DNA of 60,304 nucleotides from Pseudomonadota bacterium. Lineage in GTDB: Bacteria > Pseudomonadota > Alphaproteobacteria > Acetobacterales > Acetobacteraceae. Positions 54,402 through 60,304 of the stretch are shown here, in pieces. The stretch covers positions 1 to 60,304 of the forward strand of contig JAJZGI010000008.1 of assembly GCA_021798575.1 (NCBI GenBank). Reading direction: 5' to 3'. The notes beneath the pieces were generated by a model. It worked only from the letters and a program-made list of their open reading frames with translations, had not been told where the DNA came from and searched no databases. The position numbers and the translations under genes were made by a program. Positions within the stretch are counted from its first letter, which is position 1, and each line of letters opens with the position of its first letter.

Positions 54402-54977
54402 TCAAAACAGCTCCACCATGCCCTGGCTGGCGGGCAGGCTGGGTGCCGGCCGGCTGCGCTCGGCCTGAAAAATGGACGCGGTCTCGCGCTCCAGCAGCAC
54501 CTGGCGCGCCCGCCCCGTGGCGGGCCAGAACTGGATGCGTCGCCCCTGCTCACCGCGCAGGCTGCCACCCATGAGCGCGATACCCTCGGCGGCCAGAAAC
54601 TCCTCGGCGAATTTCGCGTTCAGCTCGCCGATATCGGTGAGGCCCTTGATCATGCGGGCACCACCAAACAATTTACCCTGTAGCCGGGGCCGCGCCGCAC
54701 CGCGCCGCAGCAGGCCATTCACCAGCAGCTCCATGGCGTGCACGCCCTGACGCATCGCATCTGTGGTAGCGCTCCGCCGCGCATCCGCCGTCTGGCCGGG
54801 CAGCAGAAAATGATTCATGCCGCCCAGCCCCAGCGCCGCGTCCCAGATGCAGGCGGCGATGCAGGAGCCCAGAATCGTGGTGAGCACCGTGCGCGGGTCG
54901 TCATCCACATATTGCTCACCTTGAATGATGTTGATCTTCCTATCCGGCAGCGTGGAATTCATCGCCATGGACATCAT
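54402..54977 (-). CDS. cheD: Chemoreceptor glutamine deamidase CheD
   Basis: Deamidates glutamines on receptors, tuning adaptation. The 191 residues show the cysteine-protease-like site: C39 in [15 protein letters not shown]56 in [10 protein letters not shown], and a conserved serine/threonine region further on ([11 protein letters not shown]). It starts overlapping the cheB stop by 4 nt. A Ser/Pro-rich tail ends in GMVELF, a short C-terminal pattern it shares with the next protein. Confidence 0.92.
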   Translation of the reverse strand: MMSMAMNSTLPDRKINIIQGEQYVDDDPRTVLTTILGSCIAACIWDAALGLGGMNHFLLPGQTADARRSATTDAMRQGVHAMELLVNGLLRRGAARPRLQGKLFGGARMIKGLTDIGELNAKFAEEFLAAEGIALMGGSLRGEQGRRIQFWPATGRARQVLLERETASIFQAERSRPAPSLPASQGMVELF

Positions 54978-56005
54978 GCGGTTTTCTCCGCGCGCTGTGC
55001 CTGGGTGAGGCTGAGTATTCGCTCGCCAATGCGCTCCAACGGGAGCTGGTGCTGCACGGCGCCGATCTCGTGCACCGCCTTGGGCATCCCATAGACCACA
55101 CTGCTCGCCTCATCCTGGCCAATCGTCTCCGCCCCGGCGCGGCGCAGGGCGAGCAGGCCCTCCGCGCCATCCCGCCCCAGCCCGGTGAGGATCACGCCGA
55201 CCGCCCTGCCGCCCACGCAGCGCTGTACGGAGGCAAACATCACATCCACTGAGGGCCGATGGCCATTCACCCGCTCAGCCTCGCTGAGGCGCACGCGCGG
55301 CGCACCGCTGCCCGCGACCTCCAGATGCGCGCTCCCCGGCGCCAGATAGATCTGCCCGATTTTCAGCGCCGCGCCCTCGCTCGCCTCGCACACCACCGGG
55401 CGGCATAATTTATCCAGCCGTGCCGCGAAACTGCGGGTAAAATTCGCCGGCATATGCTGGCTGATGATCGTGGGCGGGCAGTTTTCCGGGAATTTCGAGA
55501 GGATGCTGATCAGCGCCTCCACGCCGCCGGTGGAAGAGCCTATGGCGACCAGCCGACCATCCGGCACAAACGGCGCCTGCGCCACTGCCGCCGGGGCGCT
55601 GAGACGCCTTGACCGCCGCGTGGACTTCGCGGCATCGCGCACGCGCTCCGCCAGTTGCTCGAAACTATAAGGGTTGAAGGGCGATGGCTTGGCGATACAG
55701 TCGAACGCGCCCATCTCCAGCGCGTGCAGATTCACATCCGCCCCGGCCTGCGTAAGCGTGGAGACCATGATCACCGGCGTCGGCCGAAGCCGCATGATTT
55801 TTTCCAGGAACTCCAACCCGTCCATGTTCGGCATCTCGATGTCGAGCGTGACCACATCCGGCGCCAGCGTCTTGATCGCCTGGCGGGCCTCATTCGGATC
55901 CGCCGCCTGGCCCACCACCTCGATCTGCGGGTCGGCCATCAACGTCGCGGTGATCAGCCCGCGCATGGTCGCGGAATCATCCACCACCAGCACCCGCACG
56001 CTCAT
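54974..56005 (-). CDS. cheB: Chemotaxis response regulator methylesterase CheB
   Basis: Removes methyl groups from receptor glutamates when phosphorylated by CheA. The 343 residues comprise a receiver domain (1-120; phospho-acceptor D55 in [10 protein letters not shown]) and a methylesterase domain (about 150-340) with the triad serine in [12 protein letters not shown], histidine in [10 protein letters not shown] and aspartate in [11 protein letters not shown]. The linker is Arg/Ser-rich. It overlaps cheR and cheD by 4 nt each. Confidence 0.96.
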   Translation of the reverse strand: MSVRVLVVDDSATMRGLITATLMADPQIEVVGQAADPNEARQAIKTLAPDVVTLDIEMPNMDGLEFLEKIMRLRPTPVIMVSTLTQAGADVNLHALEMGAFDCIAKPSPFNPYSFEQLAERVRDAAKSTRRSRRLSAPAAVAQAPFVPDGRLVAIGSSTGGVEALISILSKFPENCPPTIISQHMPANFTRSFAARLDKLCRPVVCEASEGAALKIGQIYLAPGSAHLEVAGSGAPRVRLSEAERVNGHRPSVDVMFASVQRCVGGRAVGVILTGLGRDGAEGLLALRRAGAETIGQDEASSVVYGMPKAVHEIGAVQHQLPLERIGERILSLTQAQRAEKTA

Positions 56006-56898
56006 GGCTTCGCCGGGCTGGCCTGCGGCCGGTAGATGGTGATCCCATCGCTGCGCAAATCACGCTCCGCCGGGCCGGATACTCGCTCGGAATGGCCGAT
56101 ATACAGCGCGCCCTGCGCATCCAGCAGCGGCAACATGCGCGACCAGATTTTCTCCTGCGTATCGTTCTCGAAATAGATCACCACGTTGCGACAGAAGATC
56201 ACCTGGAAGCTCCCCTGCATGGGCCAATGGCCGATGAGTTTGAGCCGCCGGAAGCTGACCAGCGCGCGCAGTTCCGGCGCCACCTGGAATGCGTCGGCAC
56301 GCGCAGCCGCGGGGGCAAACCAGCGGCTACGCAGCGCTGCCGGCACCGGTTCCAGCAGGGAGGACTCATAGACCCCCGCATGGCCCGCCGCGACCATGTT
56401 GGGATCGATGTCGGTCGCCAAAATTTTAATGTCATACGAAGCCGCGTCGGGCATCAGCGAGAGCAGGGTAAGCGCGATCGAATAGGGCTCCTGCCCGCTG
56501 GAACACGCCGACGACCACAGCCGCACCCGCGCCCCCTGTTTGGCCCGCGCCAGCATCGGCGGCAGGACTCTGGTTTTCAGATGCTCGAAATGATGCGGCT
56601 CGCGGAAAAACCGCGTCACGTTCGTCGTCAGCGCCGCCACCATCTCCTGGCGCTCCGTGGTCCCATCCGGGCTCTGCACCAACGCGCAATATTCGCCAAA
56701 GCCGCGCAGCCCCAGCACGCGCAGCCGCTTGGCCAGGCGCGAATACACCAGGTTGGCCTTGCCCTCATTGAGCGAAATTCCCGCCTCCGCCATCATCATC
56801 GCGGCAATGTCGGCAAAGTCCCGCGAGTTCATGGTAAATTCGCCATTCTCGACAAGCCCGGCGGCGCGGCTCACCGGGGCGCAGGCCAACCCGCTCAT
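56002..56898 (-). CDS. cheR: Chemoreceptor methyltransferase CheR
   Basis: Methylates receptor glutamates with SAM. The 298 residues contain an N-terminal helical part ([18 protein letters not shown]), [19 protein letters not shown] (target recognition), [19 protein letters not shown] (SAM loop), [11 protein letters not shown], and [16 protein letters not shown] 4 nt before ATG 56898, inside the cheW end, supports this start over the internal ATG at 56832. The receptor upstream ends in an NWDEF-type tail, the kind of docking peptide the CheR beta-subdomain binds. Confidence 0.95.
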   Translation of the reverse strand: MSGLACAPVSRAAGLVENGEFTMNSRDFADIAAMMMAEAGISLNEGKANLVYSRLAKRLRVLGLRGFGEYCALVQSPDGTTERQEMVAALTTNVTRFFREPHHFEHLKTRVLPPMLARAKQGARVRLWSSACSSGQEPYSIALTLLSLMPDAASYDIKILATDIDPNMVAAGHAGVYESSLLEPVPAALRSRWFAPAAARADAFQVAPELRALVSFRRLKLIGHWPMQGSFQVIFCRNVVIYFENDTQEKIWSRMLPLLDAQGALYIGHSERVSGPAERDLRSDGITIYRPQASPAKP

Positions 56899-57371
56899 GC
56901 GGCTTCCTGCAGCTCTGTCGGCAGCACCAGATCCAGTGAGATCAGGCTGATCATCCGCCCATCCACCGGCAGCAGGCCTTTGACAAAACTGCGCACGAGC
57001 TCGGAAGCCACATCGGGCGCGGGCTGAATAGATTTTTCATCCGCGGTGAGAATATCCGAGACCGCATCAACCAGCAGGCCGATCTGCTGCTGCGCGATCT
57101 GCACCACGATGATGACATTGCGCGCCGTGGGCTCGCTGCCGGGCAGGCCAAGCCGCGCCGCCAGATCCACGATCGGCAATACCGCACCACGCAGATTGAT
57201 CACCCCGCGAACATAGCGCGGAGCGCGGGGCAGCACGGTTGCCACCGCCCAGCAGCGAATCTCCCGCACCTTCATCACATCGATGCAGAACTCCTGCCGC
57301 CCGACGCGGAAGGCGATCAACTCCTGCTGCTGCGGCGTCACGTTAACGGGTTTGCTGATGGATTCGTCCAT
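56895..57371 (-). CDS. cheW: Chemotaxis coupling protein CheW (after cheA)
   Basis: Bridges receptors and CheA. The 158 residues are a single CheW domain: [68 protein letters not shown]. It lies 3 nt after cheA and overlaps cheR by 4 nt. It is similar in length to the second CheW of the operon (53.5 kb) but clearly diverged from it, so the two are not a recent duplication. Confidence 0.94.
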   Translation of the reverse strand: MDESISKPVNVTPQQQELIAFRVGRQEFCIDVMKVREIRCWAVATVLPRAPRYVRGVINLRGAVLPIVDLAARLGLPGSEPTARNVIIVVQIAQQQIGLLVDAVSDILTADEKSIQPAPDVASELVRSFVKGLLPVDGRMISLISLDLVLPTELQEAA

Positions 57372-57374
57372 GTT

Positions 57375-59462
57375 TCAAATCGCTTCCTGCAGGGTGAGTT
57401 CGGCGCGTGCGGGCTCGGCCCGCGCCGTTTCGTTGCGGTTGTTGCGCAGCACCGCGTCCACATCCAAAATCAGCGCCACGCGCCCGTCGCCCATCACGGT
57501 AGCCGCGGCGATGCCCGGCACCGCGCGATAGTTTGCCTCCAGGCTCTTGATCACGACCTGGCGCTGACCATGGATCGCATCCACCAGCAGCACGGCGCGG
57601 AGCCCGCCCTCACCCTCCACCAGCAGGGCGACGGATTGTTCGGGGTCGATCCGCCGCTCGCTATAGCCAAGCGCTACCGCGACATCGACCATCGGCACAT
57701 AGCCGCCGCGCAGCCGCAGCACATTTATCCCGTTGTCCAGCGGGAACACGTCCGCCGCCTTGGGCTTCAGCGTCTCGACAATCGTGCCCAGCGGGATGAT
57801 GAGGATATGACCGCACGCCGCCACCACCATGCCATCCAGCACTGCCAGCGTAAGCGGTAGGCTGAGCGTGAAGGTCGAACCCAGCCCCGGCTTTGAGGCG
57901 ATGGAGATGCGCCCGCCAAGTGCGGCGACCGACTGGCGCACCACGTCCATCCCCACGCCACGGCCGGAAATATCCGAGATCGTGCTGGCGGTGGAAAATC
58001 CAGGCAGGAAAATCAGATTATCGATCTCATCATCGCTGAGCTGCGCGTCCGGCCCGATCACACCATTCTCGATCGCCTTCTGCTTCACCCGCGCGCGGTT
58101 GATGCCCCCACCATCGTCGGAGACCTCCAGCACGATCCGCCCGGAGCGGTGCATGGCGGCCAGCTTCACCTGCCCCTCGGCGGGCTTGCCCGCCGCAAGG
58201 CGCTTCTCGGGGCTCTCCAACCCATGGTCGATCGCGTTGCGGATCATATGATTCAGCGGATCGGCGATCCGCTCGATCACGGTCTTGTCGACCTCCGTGC
58301 CCTCACCCTCGGTAACGAGCCGCACCTGCTTGCCCGTCTGCGCCGCCACCTCGCGCACCAACCTTGGCATACGTTGAAACACCGAGCGCACGGGCTGGGC
58401 GCGGATCGCCATCACGCTGTCCTGGATTTCCCGTGTTAAATGCTCAAGCTCCTCCAGCGCCATTGCCACGCCGGAGGCGCGCGCGAGCCCCGCCTCCAGC
58501 ACGCGCTGGCTCAGCATCGCCTCGTTGATCACGAGTTCCCCCACCAGATCGATCATGCGGTCCACCCGGTCGAGATCCACCCGGATGGTCGCCGTTCGCG
58601 CCTCCTCGCGCGCAGCGGCGGCAACCTCCTGCGTTGGCGGCTTTTGTACCACGCGCGCTGGCTCGGGCTCGGGCGCTGGCTCCTCCTCGGCCTCCACGGG
58701 CGGAAAAAACTCGAAGGAAAATCCATTATCCCCCGTGATGATGCTGCCCGGCACGAGCGCGGGCTCCGCCGGTAGCGCCTGGGTTATCTCCAGTTCGCAA
58801 TCATCCTCGACAAATTCAAACACCGCGCGCACCGCCTGCGCCGTGCAGTCAGCCTCCAGCGTGATGCACCAGGTGAGATACGCGCCTTCGGGTTCAAGTT
58901 CCGCCAGTTCCGGCAGGCGGCTTGCATTCAGCACCACGCGCATTTCACCCAGGCGCTGTAGTTCGCGCAGCAGCAGCGCAGTTTCATTCGCCTTGGCGTA
59001 GAGCTCGGGCCTGGGGGTGAAAATAATCTCCCATTGCTGCACGGGCGTGGGTATGGGCGCGGGTGCGGGCGGTTTTGCTCCGCTGTTGATCTGGTTGAAC
59101 TCCACCACCAATGACGCCACATGCGCGGCGTCGGCCACGCCACCCTCGCGCGCCGCACGCACCAGGTCCGCCAGCACGTCAGCCGCCCGCAGCAGCAGAT
59201 TCAACACCGGCGGGCTCGCCTCCATCTGGCCGGAACGCACGCGGTCGAGCGCGGTCTCGAACACATGGGCGAAACGCACCAGCGCATCGAGCGCAAAAAT
59301 TCCCGCCCCGCCTTTTATGGAATGCACCGCGCGGAACACGGCATTCACGGTCTCCGCCTCGGCGGTGCCGTTTTCCATCAGCAGAAGCCCGGCCTCAAGC
59401 TCACCCAGTTGCTCCTCACACTCCTGGAAAAATGTTTCGCGAATCGCTGCCATCGGATCCAT
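57375..59462 (-). CDS. cheA: Chemotaxis histidine kinase CheA
   Basis: The central kinase, phosphorylating CheY and CheB. Over 695 residues: HPt domain with the phospho-histidine in FRAVHSIKGGAGIF (H47), a middle region (about 145-235) that resembles the CheY-binding P2 fold in placement, dimer helices (about 290-355), ATP domain with the N-box LNHMIRNAIDHGLESPEKR (from about residue 405), DDGGGINRARV and SGRGVGMDVV, and a C-terminal CheW-like P5 domain. A Pro/Glu-rich linker lies at about 260-285. All catalytic motifs are intact. Confidence 0.96.
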   Translation of the reverse strand: MDPMAAIRETFFQECEEQLGELEAGLLLMENGTAEAETVNAVFRAVHSIKGGAGIFALDALVRFAHVFETALDRVRSGQMEASPPVLNLLLRAADVLADLVRAAREGGVADAAHVASLVVEFNQINSGAKPPAPAPIPTPVQQWEIIFTPRPELYAKANETALLLRELQRLGEMRVVLNASRLPELAELEPEGAYLTWCITLEADCTAQAVRAVFEFVEDDCELEITQALPAEPALVPGSIITGDNGFSFEFFPPVEAEEEPAPEPEPARVVQKPPTQEVAAAAREEARTATIRVDLDRVDRMIDLVGELVINEAMLSQRVLEAGLARASGVAMALEELEHLTREIQDSVMAIRAQPVRSVFQRMPRLVREVAAQTGKQVRLVTEGEGTEVDKTVIERIADPLNHMIRNAIDHGLESPEKRLAAGKPAEGQVKLAAMHRSGRIVLEVSDDGGGINRARVKQKAIENGVIGPDAQLSDDEIDNLIFLPGFSTASTISDISGRGVGMDVVRQSVAALGGRISIASKPGLGSTFTLSLPLTLAVLDGMVVAACGHILIIPLGTIVETLKPKAADVFPLDNGINVLRLRGGYVPMVDVAVALGYSERRIDPEQSVALLVEGEGGLRAVLLVDAIHGQRQVVIKSLEANYRAVPGIAAATVMGDGRVALILDVDAVLRNNRNETARAEPARAELTLQEAI

Positions 59463-59482
59463 GCTCTAGGCTCCCGCTCTGC

Positions 59483-59851
59483 TCAGGACGACACGCGGCG
59501 GATGGCTTCAACCAGCCGCGCCGGGTCAAAAGGTTTCACAATCCAGCCGGTCGCCCCGGCCTCCTTCGCGCGCTGTTTTTTATCGATATCCACCTCCGTG
59601 GTGAGCACCAGAACCGGCACGGCGCGGCGCGATTCATGCGCCCGCACGGCCTCGATAAAGCCAAATCCGTCCATCCGCGGCATGTTGATGTCGGTCACGA
59701 TGACGTCGGGCATTTCTGTCTCCAGCAGCTCCAGCCCGTGCAGCCCATCATCCGCCTGCAACACCTTGAATCCGGCGGCCATGAGCGAATGGCGGAGCAT
59801 ATCCCGCATCGCCCGAGAGTCATCCACCGTGAGAATCGTTTTCTGCATCAT
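59483..59851 (-). CDS. cheY: Chemotaxis response regulator CheY
   Basis: A single receiver domain of 122 residues that signals to the flagellar motor switch. Phospho-acceptor D54 is in VIVTDINMPRMDG, the acidic pair is DD at 10-11, T84-type threonine in VLVLTTEVD, and the lysine in TGWIVKPFDPARL. It overlaps the STAS gene by 4 nt. It is the only free CheY in the operon; S. meliloti, with a similar order, has two, so the phosphate-sink arrangement there cannot be read off this window. Confidence 0.94.
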   Translation of the reverse strand: MMQKTILTVDDSRAMRDMLRHSLMAAGFKVLQADDGLHGLELLETEMPDVIVTDINMPRMDGFGFIEAVRAHESRRAVPVLVLTTEVDIDKKQRAKEAGATGWIVKPFDPARLVEAIRRVSS

Positions 59852-60153
59852 GCGGTGTTCCTCGCATATGTTAAATCCGCTGCCGGAACGCCCAACAGTT
59901 CGAGCGAGGCCGTAAACTCATCCGATTCATTTTCGATCAGAAAATTTTGACCATCCGCCGCCCAGGCGGCGCGTGCCGCGAGCAGCACCTGCAAACATTG
60001 CCCGCCCAGCCGCTGCACGCCATTCGCCTCTAGCCGAATCGCCTGCCCGCGATGCTGCGTAAAAGCCTCCAGCAATGCGGAAGCCGCAATGAGGTCGAGC
60101 ACCGGCGATAATTCCAAAACAGCGCCCATTGTATCAAAAATTTCCATCGGCAT
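59848..60153 (-). CDS. STAS-domain protein, CheS-like
   Basis: A 101-residue protein of the STAS fold (VLELSPVLDLIAASALLEAF at the start, LEANGVQRLGGQCLQVLLAA in the middle, a late helix FTASLELLGVPA). Its place between receptor and cheY matches CheS (97 residues) of S. meliloti, which strengthens the CheA-CheY1 contact for dephosphorylation. The usual STAS phospho-serine is not evident (GVQRLGGQ at that loop). ATG 60153; two codons in, another ATG is possible. Direct similarity to CheS should be checked. Confidence 0.75.
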   Translation of the reverse strand: MPMEIFDTMGAVLELSPVLDLIAASALLEAFTQHRGQAIRLEANGVQRLGGQCLQVLLAARAAWAADGQNFLIENESDEFTASLELLGVPAADLTYARNTA

Positions 60154-60177
60154 TCAAACCTGTGTTGGAGGATATGC

Positions 60178-60304
60178 TAGAACTCGTCCCAGTTCTCAGC
60201 CCCCGCCATGGCGGGTGCGGTGTGGTTCTTCTGGGCAACCGGCACGAACCTTCCAGCGGAAACCCCAGCGCCGGCCTGCGCTTTTTTCGCTATGGGTGGC
60301 GCCT
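60178..60304 (-). CDS. C-terminal end of a methyl-accepting chemotaxis protein (cut by the window edge)
   Basis: A leftward frame open from the window edge to the TAG at 60178-60180 encodes about 42 residues: an Ala/Gly/Lys-rich linker (APPIAKKAQAGAG, VPVAQKNHTAP) ending in AENWDEF. This is how many receptors end, with a flexible linker and a C-terminal NWE[TE]F-like pentapeptide that tethers CheR and CheB. It sits first in the chemotaxis operon, where a receptor gene is expected. The signalling domain lies outside the window. Confidence 0.75.

Overview
The window is a G+C-rich chromosomal segment of an alphaproteobacterium, most likely an acidophilic member of the Acetobacteraceae (Acidocella/Acidiphilium-like). 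This rests on protein style, gene order and the alphaproteobacterial type of chemotaxis operon. I cannot name a species from sequence alone. No rRNA, tRNA, CRISPR array, integrase or intact transposase is visible. Genes are tightly packed, with many 4-nt ATGA overlaps.

Layout. 0.1-24.4 kb is mostly housekeeping: an exported orphan protein and a possible gene remnant, a group II PLP decarboxylase, a MoeB/ThiF enzyme, an SH3 protein, pgi, uvrC, folB, ahcY, an aspartate aminotransferase, an FKBP isomerase, a membrane protein with a degenerate GGDEF domain, acpS-rsh-rpoZ (ppGpp and transcription), folK, a type 5 uracil-DNA glycosylase, smpB-dapA, and the run slt-pgpA-pncC-panB-lipase. 24.6-31.7 kb is an accessory island of visibly lower G+C. 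In it a TetR gene heads a rightward operon (zinc alcohol dehydrogenase, DapB-like dehydrogenase, sulfotransferase), divergent from a luxE-like/luxC-like acid-reduction pair. A near-perfect palindrome lies between the two arms. A MazEF pair and an imperfect direct repeat of the lipase 3' end bound the island on the right.

32.6-36.9 kb holds a permease divergent from a glutamine-synthetase-family enzyme and an iron-dependent alcohol dehydrogenase, probably an amine-use module working through gamma-glutamylation. 36.9-45.2 kb has a small conserved protein, a double cold-shock protein, a DbpA-like RNA helicase, a 1005-residue double glycosyltransferase, a methyltransferase-like protein, a MarR regulator and membrane proteins. 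45.2-53.5 kb has metH, an RDD protein, bpt, cobalamin adenosyltransferase, a PLP enzyme of unknown function and a ferredoxin-NADP reductase. MetH and AhcY belong to the same methyl cycle, and the adenosyltransferase makes the other cobalamin cofactor.

53.5-60.3 kb is a complete leftward chemotaxis operon in the order receptor - STAS (CheS-like) - cheY - cheA - cheW - cheR - cheB - cheD - CheT-like - cheW. The receptor is cut by the window edge, and its C-terminus carries a CheR-tether-like NWDEF tail.

Best candidates for something undescribed: the TetR-controlled acyl-activation/reduction/sulfation island; the small DxxxQ protein as the operon's possible CheY phosphatase; the orphan PLP enzyme; and a family of long GAGCAA...TTGCTCTA hairpins.
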